This document shows positions 56,026-64,000 of a DNA stretch of 64,000 nt, piece after piece. Source of the stretch: Pseudomonas syringae (GTDB lineage Bacteria > Pseudomonadota > Gammaproteobacteria > Pseudomonadales > Pseudomonadaceae); the NCBI RefSeq assembly GCF_000737245.1, contig NZ_JPQU01000023.1:1-64000 (forward strand), written 5' to 3'. The translations under genes were made by a program, and so were the position numbers. The notes under the pieces are model-generated. The model saw only the letters and a list, made by a program, of their open reading frames with translations. It searched no databases and was not told the DNA's origin. Numbering within the stretch: the first letter of the stretch is position 1; each line of letters begins with the position of its first letter.

Positions 56026-56400
56026 ATGGCCAAGATGAAGATCCTGGCCGGCGACTTTTTACAGGGTAGCGGGGAATATCACGGCGCAGTTCTGAGTATC
56101 GAGTCCGCCTTGTACCCTTGGCCTGGTATTACCATCAGTACATCGATGATCAGGTCGATCGAGATTGTCGGCAAGGAAGAAAATAGAGACATCAGCAGCG
56201 CTTTACTCCAGGGGGCCGCTGGCAGCCTGGTAATGGGGCCTCTGGGCGCCGTTGCCGGGTTCGTGCTAGGCAATGAATACAAGGAAGTGACGTTTCTGGC
56301 CACGTTGAAGGATGGCAGGAAGTTTCTGGCTACCCTTGACGAAAAAGCATTCTTGCGACTTTACGCCGCCCACAACACCAGAAAGTCGAACCTGGAGTAA
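56026..56400 (+). CDS. Hypothetical protein with glycine-zipper-like segment
   Basis: A 124-residue protein starting at the ATG at 56026 after AGAAGGAG. The first 55 residues are beta-like (ILAGDFLQGSGEYHGAVLS), the middle is a glycine/alanine-rich segment (LLQGAAGSLVMGPLGAVAGF) resembling a glycine zipper, and the end is a short conserved beta-hairpin (VTFLATLKDGRKFLATLD). No signal peptide. I do not recognise the family. A terminator follows 11 bp after its stop. Confidence 0.7.
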   Translation: MAKMKILAGDFLQGSGEYHGAVLSIESALYPWPGITISTSMIRSIEIVGKEENRDISSALLQGAAGSLVMGPLGAVAGFVLGNEYKEVTFLATLKDGRKFLATLDEKAFLRLYAAHNTRKSNLE

Positions 56401-56410
56401 TCAAATCCGA

Positions 56411-56436
56411 AGCCCGGTCCTGGATCGGGCTTTCTT
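56411..56436 (+). terminator. Rho-independent terminator
   Basis: AGCCCGGTCC and the complementary ATCGGGCT form a stem around TGG, followed by TTCTTC. It ends the preceding gene's transcript. Confidence 0.75.
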
Positions 56437-56581
56437 CATTTGTTGCAGGCAACTCAAACCGCTTGTCGCATATCGATTCACGCAACTAAACCGCTGATCG
56501 TTAGCCGGGGTCACCCTATAGACAGGTGCGAGTCAACGACTCGCATTCGATTTATCAAAGATCAAAATCGAGGCAATAATC

Positions 56582-56803
56582 ATGGAAATTACACTGTTTT
56601 GGGTGGGTGTACTTCTGATCGCTCTGCTCATCGATATATGGTTACTGGTGAGCATAAGCCGCAGCAGCAAAGGCACCAGCACCAAGATCGGCTGGGCGTT
56701 ACTGATCATTCTCCTACCCGTCGTGGGCTGGGTCATCTGGGGCATCACCGGTCCACGTGGCGTTTCCCGAGCACCCTCTTCACCCGAACACAGTAAGGGC
56801 TGA
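56582..56803 (+). CDS. Small PLDc_N-domain membrane protein
   Basis: A 73-residue protein with two hydrophobic helices (FWVGVLLIALLIDIWLLVSI, GWALLIILLPVVGWVIWGI) separated by a short basic loop. The pattern with the SSKGTSTKIGW loop and final WGITGPRG is that of the phospholipase D N-terminal (cardiolipin synthase) domain as a stand-alone protein. A role in the inner membrane is likely, with no known activity. Confidence 0.8.
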   Translation: MEITLFWVGVLLIALLIDIWLLVSISRSSKGTSTKIGWALLIILLPVVGWVIWGITGPRGVSRAPSSPEHSKG

Positions 56804-56925
56804 ACCTGTACCAACCGCTCATGACTCCGTACCGCGAAAATACGGAACATTGCCGTTGGTGCCCAGTCGACATTGTTGAACCGTCCACCAGGACGTCATA
56901 CCGTCGATCTATAAGGAAGCTAAAA

Positions 56926-57444
56926 ATGGATAAGTTCTTTCGAATGAGCGCTATATGCCTGGCACTTGCATTAGGAAGCCAGGCTGCACTTGCTGCCCAA
57001 GATGCTGATGACTTCGTTGAGGATGCCTCGGCAAAAGGTGTTGCGGAAGTTGAAGCAGGAAAACTGGCGGACGAGAAAGGCCAGTCTCAAAAAGTGAAAG
57101 ACTTCGCACAGATGATGATCAAGGATCACACCGCCGCCAATGAAAAGCTCAAAGCTATCGCGCAGTCTAAGAAGCTGGAGGTTTCCGACGATGCGCAACT
57201 TATGGATAAGGCAAAAGCCTTGATCCTTGATCTACGCAACGCCAGTTCGTTTGATCGGGCGTATGCCAATAATCAGGTGAAAGCCCATGAGGCGACCATC
57301 GCGCTGTTCGAAGAGCAGGCTGCCAACGGTGAAGATGCCGAACTTAAAGCCTTTGCCAGCGAAACGCTGCCCAAGCTCAAAGAGCATCTGGTTCAAGCAA
57401 AAGAACTGGCAGCCGCAACAGGTGGTAATGCGGCTAAAAATTGA
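56926..57444 (+). CDS. DUF4142 periplasmic protein (ferritin-like)
   Basis: The start at 56926 follows AAGGAAGC and gives 172 residues with a signal peptide (residues 1-24, ending ALAA). The mature part is a four-helix DUF4142 domain: FVEDASAKGVAEVEAGKLA, VKDFAQMMIKDHTAANEKL and YANNQVKAHEATIALFEEQA. Members are stress-induced periplasmic proteins; metal or oxidative roles are suggested by the ferritin-like fold only. Confidence 0.88.
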   Translation: MDKFFRMSAICLALALGSQAALAAQDADDFVEDASAKGVAEVEAGKLADEKGQSQKVKDFAQMMIKDHTAANEKLKAIAQSKKLEVSDDAQLMDKAKALILDLRNASSFDRAYANNQVKAHEATIALFEEQAANGEDAELKAFASETLPKLKEHLVQAKELAAATGGNAAKN

Positions 57445-57470
57445 ACCCGGTTAAAACCGCGGTCAATAAG

Positions 57471-57507
57471 TCCCATGCCCTGTGCAAGCGCTGTACAGGG
57501 CATGGGA
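57471..57507. repeat. 13-bp perfect inverted repeat between convergent genes
   Basis: TCCCATGCCCTGT and ACAGGGCATGGGA flank an 11-base loop between the DUF4142 stop and the SDR stop. A T-tract is missing on both sides, so termination could need Rho; it may also stabilise both 3' ends. Confidence 0.6.
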
Positions 57508-57515
57508 CGCACGAA

Positions 57516-58373
57516 TCAAAGGATCGGTTTGCCCCCTGTAACGCCGTAGCGTGTTCCGGATATGTAACTTCCTTCATCCGACGCCAGCAGCACGTAAATC
57601 GGTGCCACTTCTACCGGCTGACCCGGCCGCCCGAGGGGCGTCTGTGAACCAAAGTTCTTCACTTGATCATCCGTCATGGTCGCGACGATCAAGGGGGTCC
57701 AGATAGGTCCTGGGGCCACGCTGTTGACCCGAATGCCACGCTCTCCGAGCATTTGTGCCAGACCCGCCGTGAAATTGGCGATCGCCCCTTTGGTGGTGGC
57801 GTAGACCAGCAGGCTTTCGTTGGGCATATCGGAGTTGACTGAGCTGGTATTGATGATTGAACTGCCAGGGGCCATGGAAGGCAGCGCGGCTTTACAGATG
57901 CGAAACATGGCGGTGATGTTGATATCAAAGGTCTTCAACCACTCCTCATCCGTAATCTCTTCCAGCGTTTCATGGGTCATCTGGAAGGCGGCATTATTGA
58001 CCAACACATCAATGCGTCCGAATTGCTCAACGGTTTTGTTCACCACTGCTTCGCACTGTGCCTTGTTCGCCAGATCTCCCGGTAATAAAAGGCACTGTCT
58101 GCCCGCCTCCTCCACCCAGCGCGCGGTCTCTTTGGCATCATCATGCTCATCAAGGTATGAGATGGCGACGTCCGCACCCTCACGGGCATAGGCGATGGCC
58201 ACAGCTCTACCTATGCCGCTGTCCCCACCGGTTATCAGGGCGATTTTGTTGGCGAGGCGGCCTGAGCCTTTGTAACTCGTTTCGCCGCAATCAGGCAGAG
58301 GACTCATTTTGCTCTGGCTGCCCGGAACAGGCTGGTGTTGTGGCTCAAATGGAGGTTTTGGATAGTGGGCCAT
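57516..58373 (-). CDS. SDR-family oxidoreductase (YghA/GSP39-like)
   Basis: A 285-residue short-chain dehydrogenase with an N-terminal extension (PHYPKPPFEPQHQPVPG-like) typical of the YghA/general-stress-protein-39 group. The cofactor motif is TGGDSGIGRAVA, NNAAFQ follows, and the catalytic tetrad lies in SSVNSD and YATTKGA. It is NADP-linked by similarity; the substrate is unknown. These proteins are part of stationary-phase stress regulons in other bacteria. Confidence 0.88.
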   Translation of the reverse strand: MAHYPKPPFEPQHQPVPGSQSKMSPLPDCGETSYKGSGRLANKIALITGGDSGIGRAVAIAYAREGADVAISYLDEHDDAKETARWVEEAGRQCLLLPGDLANKAQCEAVVNKTVEQFGRIDVLVNNAAFQMTHETLEEITDEEWLKTFDINITAMFRICKAALPSMAPGSSIINTSSVNSDMPNESLLVYATTKGAIANFTAGLAQMLGERGIRVNSVAPGPIWTPLIVATMTDDQVKNFGSQTPLGRPGQPVEVAPIYVLLASDEGSYISGTRYGVTGGKPIL

Positions 58374-58612
58374 TCAGCTTTCCTCTCGTTTAGATTGCGT
58401 GTTGAAGCTGCGCGGTTTCAGCTTCGATTCAAGAGGTGGACTGCATCCTCGTCCGCTGAGTTCGCACTTTTTCCCAAGCGGCCAGGGCTGCCAATTGCCA
58501 TCGGCCAGGAGTTCTCCCCCTGCTGCTGCCAGCGTCTATCATTCAGCTACGACGAACGCTGGGTTAGACAAAACCAACTCAAGTGGTTTCTCAACCAGAC
58601 CCTGACCGGCAG

Positions 58613-58945
58613 GTCGCCGGGATTCGCTCACGGCCGGGGCTGACCTGGTACAACGGCTCGAAGGGCGACGTGAATCTGCTGTCCAAGTCACTGGCTGTAG
58701 AGCTGGGGCCTGATGGAATCCGCGTCAATAACATCTGTCCGGTCATGGGCGAGACTGCGTTGCTCGAAGACTTCATGGGCATGCCGGACACCCCGGAAAA
58801 CCGTCAGAAGTTTCTGGCTTCGATCTCGCTGGGCCGCCTTTCCAAGCCTAGTGATGTCGCTGCTGTCGCGGTTTTTCTGGCCACTGATGATGCGGCGTTC
58901 CTCAATGGCGTCGAACTGCCGGTGGATGGCGGACGCGTCGTTTGA
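58613..58945 (+). pseudogene. SDR C-terminal remnant
   Basis: The frame encodes the C-terminal half of a glucose/ribitol-type SDR: YNGSKGDVNLLSKSLAVEL with the catalytic YxxxK, GIRVNNICPVMGET, and the terminal GVELPVDGGRVV. The N-terminal Rossmann half is missing, and homology begins near 58613 in VAGIRSRPGLT. A GTG at 58583 could start a product, but it would lack the cofactor fold. The gene was probably truncated by a deletion, and its neighbour on the right is an alcohol dehydrogenase in the same orientation. Confidence 0.75.
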
Positions 58946-58973
58946 TCAACCACCACAACTATTAGGGAGATCG

Positions 58974-60101
58974 ATGATGCACATGCGCGCCGCCGTACTC
59001 GAACAAATGGGAGCCCCTGCCCCCTACGCTCTCAGCAAGCCGCTGAGCATTCAGGACGTTGAATTGCAGCCTCCCGGCCCCGGTGAGGTCTTGATCCGTT
59101 ACGCTGCGGCGGGTATTTGCCATTCCGACCTGTCGGTTATTCAAGGGGTAAGGCCTCGTCCGCTGCCCATGGTGATGGGGCATGAAGCGTCGGGAGTCGT
59201 CGAGGCTGTCGGGCCTTATGTCTACGATCTGGCACCGGGCGATCACGTCGTCACGGTATTCGTCGCCACCTGCGGGCATTGCGTCTCCTGCTCGGAGGGT
59301 CGCCCGGCGCTGTGCGAGCCAGGTTCGGTTGCGGGCGCTGCCGGTACATTGCTGCACGGTGCCCGCCGCCCCACTGCAAAGGGGCAGACGCTGAACCATC
59401 ACAATGGCGTTTCCTGCTTTGCCGAATACGCCACGGTGTCCGCCCACTCGCTGGTCAGGATCGACCCGACCATTGCGCTGGAGAACGCTGCGTTGTTTGG
59501 CTGTGCAGTGTTGACCGGCGTCGGCGCGGCCATTAATACCGCCCGGATTCAGCTCGGCAGCACAGTGGCGATCGTCGGGCTGGGTGGTGTGGGTATGGCA
59601 GCCCTGCTGGGTGCCTATGCGGCAGGCGCAGCGCAGGTCATCGCCATCGATACCAACCCGGACAAGCTGGAGAAAGCCAAGGCGTTGGGCGCAACCGCGA
59701 CATTCAATGCGCTGGATGAGGGTGTCGTCGACCTGGTCCGGGACTGGACTCACGGCGGTGTCGATGTATCCCTGGAGTTCGCGGGCGCCGCACCGGCACT
59801 GGATCTGGCCTGGCGGGTGGCCAAACGCGGTGGCGAGATCGTCACGGCCGGGCTGGCGCCACCAAGCGCAACCTTCGCCGTGCCCATGGTCACCCTGGTC
59901 GCGGAAGAGCGCTTACTACGGGGCAGTTACATGGGCAGTAGCGTTCCATCACGGGACATCCCCCGTTATCTGGAGCTGTTCAAGCAAGGCAGGCTGCCCA
60001 TCGATCAATTAGTGACGCACAGGATGGGGCTGGATGAAATCAATGTCGGTATGGACCGGCTGCACGAAGGGAAAGCGATCCGCCAGGTGATTACCTTCTG
60101 A
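58974..60101 (+). CDS. Zinc-dependent medium-chain alcohol dehydrogenase
   Basis: A 375-residue MDR enzyme started at the ATG at 58974 after AGGGAGA; the longer frame upstream is the wrong-frame shadow of the SDR remnant. Catalytic zinc ligands lie in CHSDLS and GHEASG, the structural zinc in CGHCVSCSEGRPALC, and the NAD motif is GLGGVGMAA. The insert and length are of class-III/AdhC-like type. It likely oxidises an alcohol or aldehyde produced by the SDR that once preceded it. Confidence 0.9.
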   Translation: MMHMRAAVLEQMGAPAPYALSKPLSIQDVELQPPGPGEVLIRYAAAGICHSDLSVIQGVRPRPLPMVMGHEASGVVEAVGPYVYDLAPGDHVVTVFVATCGHCVSCSEGRPALCEPGSVAGAAGTLLHGARRPTAKGQTLNHHNGVSCFAEYATVSAHSLVRIDPTIALENAALFGCAVLTGVGAAINTARIQLGSTVAIVGLGGVGMAALLGAYAAGAAQVIAIDTNPDKLEKAKALGATATFNALDEGVVDLVRDWTHGGVDVSLEFAGAAPALDLAWRVAKRGGEIVTAGLAPPSATFAVPMVTLVAEERLLRGSYMGSSVPSRDIPRYLELFKQGRLPIDQLVTHRMGLDEINVGMDRLHEGKAIRQVITF

Positions 60102-60103
60102 GC

Positions 60104-60194
60104 TGTGGGACCGGCTTTAGCCGGGACAAGGTCGGCACATTCGCTGCATCCAGGTCGTCAGATCTGACTCGTTCCGGCTGACGCCGGTCCCACA
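60104..60194. repeat. REP pair (BIME-like)
   Basis: TGTGGGACCGGCTTTAGCCG and the inverse TTCCGGCTGACGCCGGTCCC form a pair. It lies 2 bp after the alcohol dehydrogenase stop, between convergent genes. Confidence 0.85.
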
Positions 60195-60202
60195 ACCGGT
60201 AT

Positions 60203-61108
60203 TCAAGACGGCAATGGTGTTTCGGCATCGGGCATCAACGTCGCAATCAATGCCCGTACCGTGCCAGGCAGCGCATCAAGCTCACGGACCAGAATGCTGC
60301 GCTCGCGCACAGCCCAGGGTTCGTCGAGTTCAATGGCTACCAGTTTCATGGTGCGGCTGTGTCGTATTGCAGCCGATTCCGGGATGATGCCGATCCCGAC
60401 CCCGGCTTCCACCATGCGGCAGATGGCCTCGAAGCTGGAGACTTGAATCCTCAGGGACAGGCTCTTGCCGATTCGCTCGACGTGGTCGCGCAGGAAGCTG
60501 AGCAAGGTGCTGCCTTCGTGCAGGCCGATATGCTGGAACGCAAGGGTCTGTTTCAGGGTGATTCTTTTGCAGCTCGCCAATTCATGCCCCACGGGCACGA
60601 TCAACACCAGCCGATCCGTGCTGAAGTGCATGACCTGCAAACCGGCAGCCTCCACCGGTCCGGCAATAATCCCCATGTCAGTGCTGCCATCCAGCACGCC
60701 GCGCACAATGTCCCGGGACAAGCGCTCTTGCAGGTCAACCGTGACGCCGGGTCGTTTAGCCAGAAACCCCGCGAGCACTTCCGGAAGAAACTCGGTCACT
60801 GCCGTGGTGTTGGCGAAGATACGGATGTGCCCGGCTGAATCGGTACCGAAATGGGTGAACTCGGCTTTCAGGTAATCCACCTGGCTCATGATCAGGCGCG
60901 CATGTCTGAGCAGTTTCTGACCGGCGGGCGTCAGCTCGACACCCCGACTGTCGCGATACAGCAAGCGGGTTTCGAGCTGTCCTTCCAGTGCCTTGATCCG
61001 CGCGCTGGCTGCCGCAGGTGAGAGAAACGCCCGGCGCGCGCCTTGGGTCAGGCTCGGCGATTCACCGATATGAATGAAGAGACGCAGATCAGCCAGATCG
61101 AAGTGCAT
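60203..61108 (-). CDS. LysR-family regulator of the acyl-CoA cluster
   Basis: The start at 61108 gives 301 residues. The winged helix is at the N-terminus (LADLRLFIHIGESPSLTQGA, FLSPAAASARIKALEGQL), followed by a type-2 periplasmic-binding-like sensor domain. It is divergent from the hydratase gene by 123 bp, and that spacer holds possible LysR half-sites (T-N11-A), so it is the likely regulator of the following catabolic operon. The inducer is probably an acyl-CoA or the acid entering the pathway. Confidence 0.88.
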   Translation of the reverse strand: MHFDLADLRLFIHIGESPSLTQGARRAFLSPAAASARIKALEGQLETRLLYRDSRGVELTPAGQKLLRHARLIMSQVDYLKAEFTHFGTDSAGHIRIFANTTAVTEFLPEVLAGFLAKRPGVTVDLQERLSRDIVRGVLDGSTDMGIIAGPVEAAGLQVMHFSTDRLVLIVPVGHELASCKRITLKQTLAFQHIGLHEGSTLLSFLRDHVERIGKSLSLRIQVSSFEAICRMVEAGVGIGIIPESAAIRHSRTMKLVAIELDEPWAVRERSILVRELDALPGTVRALIATLMPDAETPLPS

Positions 61109-61231
61109 GGTTGTGTCCGTACATGACCAAATGGCGTTCAGCATACATGAACGCCGGGTTACGCAAATGCAAATTCTCAGAATGCCTGGCGCCTCGCATC
61201 ATCTGTCCATAACAACAAAGACAGAGGCCCC

Positions 61232-62077
61232 ATGGCTATGAATGCTTCGAGCACAACCACGGATTTCAGCGCCTGGATCGGCCGTACGGAAGTGGCCCAT
61301 GATGTGCTGAGCCGTAACCTGATTCAGCGCATCGCCGCGACCTTCGGTGAAGCGACACCCGCTGAGGGAGAGCCGCTGCCGCCCCTCTGGCAATGGTGCT
61401 TTTTTCAGGACCCGGTGCCTGAAAGCCAGCTGGGCGGTGATGGTCATCCGGCCCGAGGTGGTTTCCTGCCCCCAGCAGCCAATCGCAACCGCATGTGGGC
61501 CGGTGGCCGGGTCGAGTTTATCGCGCCGCTGAAGGTGGGCGGCCAGGCCCAGCGTTTGTCCACCCTGCTTAACGTTGAGGAAAAACACGGTCGAACGGGG
61601 TCACTGCTGTTTGTCACGGTCCGCCATGACTATTCCCAGGACGGCCAGCTTTGCGTTCGTGAAGAACAGGACATCGTCTACCGCGAGCCCAACCCACCCA
61701 AGCTCAACAGCGGCGCCGCGCCGGAACCCGGGGACTGGAGCGAGATTATCGTGCCCACCCCTACCCTGTTGTTTCGCTACTCGGCTGTGACCTTCAACGG
61801 CCACCGCATCCATTACGACTACCCCTACGTGACCGAGACCGAAGGCTATCCCGGCCTGGTGGTGCACGGCCCGATGATCGCCACTTTCAGTCTTCGTGCT
61901 TTCGTGCGCGCCAACCCAGACAAGCACGTGCGGCATTTCGCCTATCGCGGGGTACGCCCGCTGAACGTGCCCACTCCTTTTCACGTGGGTGGCCGCATCG
62001 TTGACACGGGCAAGGCCCAGTTATGGGCTGGCAATGAAGACGGCGTCGCGCAGAGCGCTGAAGTGCAGTTCGACTGA
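61232..62077 (+). CDS. MaoC/HTD2-type hydratase (mesaconyl-CoA hydratase-like)
   Basis: A 281-residue protein with a FAS1-like/MaoC double hotdog layout. The C-terminal half has the catalytic FNGHRIHYDYPY and GLVVHGPM motifs of R-hydratase-type enzymes; the N-terminal half (LIQRIAATFGE, WQWCFF) belongs to the HTD2/3-methylfumaryl-CoA hydratase group. It is the first gene of a cluster with an acyl-CoA dehydrogenase and an MmgE/PrpD protein, pointing to branched or dicarboxylic acyl-CoA breakdown. Confidence 0.85.
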   Translation: MAMNASSTTTDFSAWIGRTEVAHDVLSRNLIQRIAATFGEATPAEGEPLPPLWQWCFFQDPVPESQLGGDGHPARGGFLPPAANRNRMWAGGRVEFIAPLKVGGQAQRLSTLLNVEEKHGRTGSLLFVTVRHDYSQDGQLCVREEQDIVYREPNPPKLNSGAAPEPGDWSEIIVPTPTLLFRYSAVTFNGHRIHYDYPYVTETEGYPGLVVHGPMIATFSLRAFVRANPDKHVRHFAYRGVRPLNVPTPFHVGGRIVDTGKAQLWAGNEDGVAQSAEVQFD

Positions 62078-62173
62078 AGTCCCTGCGCGTCACAGTTTTT
62101 CAAATCGCCCCACTGATGTTCAAACAATGATCATGACCCCGACACCGGCAGGCCATGACAACGAGGACAAACA

Positions 62174-63337
62174 ATGAACCCTTACGAAGACGAAGACCTC
62201 AATGCGATCCGCGAAGGCGTTCGTGCCCTGTGCGGCGAATTCGACGCCGCTTACTGGCGCAAAATCGACGAAGAAAAAAGCTTCCCTGAAACCTTCGTCA
62301 AGGCCCTGACCGACGCAGGTTGGCTTTCGGCGATGATCCCGGCTGAATACGGTGGCTCAGGCCTGGGATTGGCGGAAGCCTCGGTCATCCTTGAGGAAGT
62401 CAACGCATGCGGCGGCAACTCCGGCACCGTTCACGGCCAGATGTACAATATGTTCACCTTGCTGCGCCACGGCAGCGACGCGCAAAAAAGCCATTACCTG
62501 CCAAAACTCGCCAGCGGTGAACTGCGTTTGCAATCCATGGCTGTCACCGAGCCCACCACGGGCACCGACACCACCAAGATCAAGACCACGGCCGTCCGAC
62601 AGGGCGACAAATACATCATCAACGGCCAGAAAGTTTGGATCTCTCGGGTTCAGCATTCGGACCTGATGATCCTGCTGGCACGCACCACTCCGCTGGCTGA
62701 AGTGAAGAAAAAGTCTGAGGGCATGTCGATTTTTCTGGTCGATCTACGTGAGGCCATCGGCAAGGGCCTGACTGTTCAACCCATTGCCAATATGGTCAAT
62801 CACGAAACCAATGAGCTGTTCTTTGACAACCTTGAATTGCCGGCCGACAGCCTGATCGGTGAAGAAGGCAAAGGCTTCAAGTACATCCTCGACGGCCTGA
62901 ATGCCGAACGCACCCTGATCGCCGCCGAGTGCATCGGTGATGGCCGATGGTTCATCGACAAAGCCAGCGCCTATGCCCGTGACCGGGTGGTCTTCGGCCG
63001 GCCAATCGGGCAGAACCAGGGTGTGCAGTTCCCCATTGCAGAAGCCCACATCGAGATCGAAGCCGCCGATCTGATGCGCTGGCGTGCCTGCGAGGAATAC
63101 GACAACGGCAAAAACGCCGGGGCCAGCGCCAACATGGCCAAGTACCTGGCCGCCAAGGCCTCTTGGGAAGCCGCCAATGCCTGCCTGCAGACTCACGGCG
63201 GTTTTGGCTTCGCCTGCGAGTACGACGTGGAGCGTAAATTCCGCGAAACACGCCTCTACCAGGTGGCACCGATCTCCACCAACCTGATTCTTTCCTACGT
63301 CGCCGAGCATTTGCTCGAACTGCCACGCAGCTTCTGA
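62174..63337 (+). CDS. Acyl-CoA dehydrogenase
   Basis: A 387-residue FAD enzyme with family signatures: PAEYGGSGLGLAEASVILEE, SMAVTEPTTGTDTTKIKT, the hydrophobic INGQKVWIS, and the C-terminal QTHGGFGFACEYDVER. GAGGA precedes the ATG. The substrate is not determined by sequence; it lies between a hydratase and an MmgE/PrpD gene, suggesting oxidation of a short branched acyl-CoA. Confidence 0.93.
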   Translation: MNPYEDEDLNAIREGVRALCGEFDAAYWRKIDEEKSFPETFVKALTDAGWLSAMIPAEYGGSGLGLAEASVILEEVNACGGNSGTVHGQMYNMFTLLRHGSDAQKSHYLPKLASGELRLQSMAVTEPTTGTDTTKIKTTAVRQGDKYIINGQKVWISRVQHSDLMILLARTTPLAEVKKKSEGMSIFLVDLREAIGKGLTVQPIANMVNHETNELFFDNLELPADSLIGEEGKGFKYILDGLNAERTLIAAECIGDGRWFIDKASAYARDRVVFGRPIGQNQGVQFPIAEAHIEIEAADLMRWRACEEYDNGKNAGASANMAKYLAAKASWEAANACLQTHGGFGFACEYDVERKFRETRLYQVAPISTNLILSYVAEHLLELPRSF

Positions 63338-63347
63338 GGATTTGCCC

Positions 63348-64000
63348 ATGAGCCATACCCAAGCCCTGGCCGCGTTCCTGGCCGACCTGCACTACGAGCA
63401 GATTCCCGGCACCGTTCTTGACCGCACCGAAGACCTGTTTCTGGACTGGATCGGTTCGGCGCTGGCCAGTCAGGGCGCGCGCCCTATCCCTCTGTTCGAA
63501 CGTTACGCGCATCGCATGGGGCCAGCCGACGGCAACGCGAAAATCCTGGTCAGCGGACGCGGCACCTCGCCCTGGTTTGCGGCGTTCGTCAACGGCGCAT
63601 CATCACACCTGGTGGAGCAGGATGACCTGCACAACAGCTCGGTGCTGCACCCCGCAACCGTGGTGTTTTCAGCAGTACTGGCCGCAGCTCAGGATTTGAA
63701 CAAATCAGGTAAGGACCTGCTGCTCGCTTCAGTCGCTGGCTACGAAGCCGGGATCCGCATCGGCGAGTTCATGGGCCGATCGCATTACCGGATCTTCCAC
63801 ACCACGGCCACCGTCGGCACCCTGGCTGCCGCTGTCGGTGTGGGCAAGCTGTTGGGCTTCAATAAAGAGCAATTCATCAATCTACTAGGCAATGCCGGGA
63901 CTCAGGCTGCCGGTTTGTGGGAGTTTCTTCGCGATGCCGCGGACTCCAAACAGTTACATACCGCCAAAGCCGCCGCTGATGGTTTGCTCGCCGCCTACAT
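63348..64000 (+). CDS. MmgE/PrpD family protein, 5' part (runs off window)
   Basis: At least 217 residues of an MmgE/PrpD protein starting 10 bp after the dehydrogenase. It has VLDRTEDLFLDWIGSALAS, FVNGASSHLVEQDDLHNSS with the active-site-region HLVEQDD, and a helical HTTATVGTLAAAVGV segment. This family includes 2-methylcitrate dehydratase and cis-aconitate decarboxylase. The remaining part is beyond the window, so the enzyme activity cannot be decided. Confidence 0.9.
   Translation, partial: MSHTQALAAFLADLHYEQIPGTVLDRTEDLFLDWIGSALASQGARPIPLFERYAHRMGPADGNAKILVSGRGTSPWFAAFVNGASSHLVEQDDLHNSSVLHPATVVFSAVLAAAQDLNKSGKDLLLASVAGYEAGIRIGEFMGRSHYRIFHTTATVGTLAAAVGVGKLLGFNKEQFINLLGNAGTQAAGLWEFLRDAADSKQLHTAKAAADGLLAAY

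Noticed and set aside
58962..59753. 263-residue frame antisense to the alcohol dehydrogenase
   Set aside because: The sense gene has all zinc and NAD motifs, and this frame has none.

Overview
The window looks like chromosomal DNA of a Pseudomonas species. Evidence: the codon and GC character, four BIME-like REP pairs built on the GTGGGACCGGCTTTAGCCGG hairpin, a carnitine-catabolism cluster laid out as in P. aeruginosa, treS and an ArnT-type operon of Pseudomonas type, and a near-consensus dif site. The dif site at 14558-14585 places the window at the chromosome replication terminus.

Region 1 (1 to about 14.56 kb) is foreign. A four-gene leftward operon of three tyrosine-recombinase-like proteins plus a small coiled-coil protein (ginABCD-like, 9139-14426) starts about 130 bp from dif. 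A pair of near-identical direct repeats lies between ginA and dif. This is the signature of a GInt-type integrative island, here abutting dif. Its visible cargo is a small regulator/unknown divergent pair, a dead IS3-family fragment, and a tightly overlapping three-gene operon (278-7327): a NACHT/STAND-like NTPase, an ATPase carrying a degenerate N-terminal HNH domain, and a free intact HNH nuclease. The operon resembles a Septu (PtuAB) module placed under a STAND sensor and is the best candidate for an undescribed anti-phage system. The left end of the island is outside the window.

Region 2 (14.6-21.6 kb) is host DNA: a DHA2-like MFS exporter with a divergent MerR regulator sharing a SoxR-box-like operator, then carnitine catabolism (cdhR, caiX, dehydrocarnitine cleavage enzyme, carnitine dehydrogenase, thioesterase), interrupted by a REP pair.

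Region 3 (22.3-28.3 kb) is an envelope-modification operon: UDP-glucose dehydrogenase, UDP-glucuronate 4-epimerase-like protein, GT2 polyprenyl-phosphate glycosyltransferase, a small LAB_N membrane protein, an ArnT-like GT39 transferase and an SdiA-regulated/YjiK-like protein. Together they predict transfer of a uronic acid (probably galacturonate) onto LPS from a lipid carrier.

Region 4 (28.3-55.2 kb) is ordinary accessory and core metabolism: glyoxalase-like protein, LysE exporter, amidase, lipoprotein, MFS/NTP-exchange-like transporter, orphan sensor kinase, trehalose synthase, DJ-1 protein with divergent FtrA-like regulator, copCD, an Ada protein missing most zinc ligands, acuI/acuR with duplicated operators, nitronate monooxygenase, modABC behind a perfect ModE-box, topoisomerase IB and a UvrA-like protein.

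Region 5 (55.2-64 kb) has tRNA-Leu(UAA) and tRNA-Cys(GCA), small envelope or stress proteins, an SDR, an SDR remnant, a zinc alcohol dehydrogenase, and the start of a LysR-controlled acyl-CoA catabolic cluster (hydratase, acyl-CoA dehydrogenase, MmgE/PrpD) that runs off the right edge.
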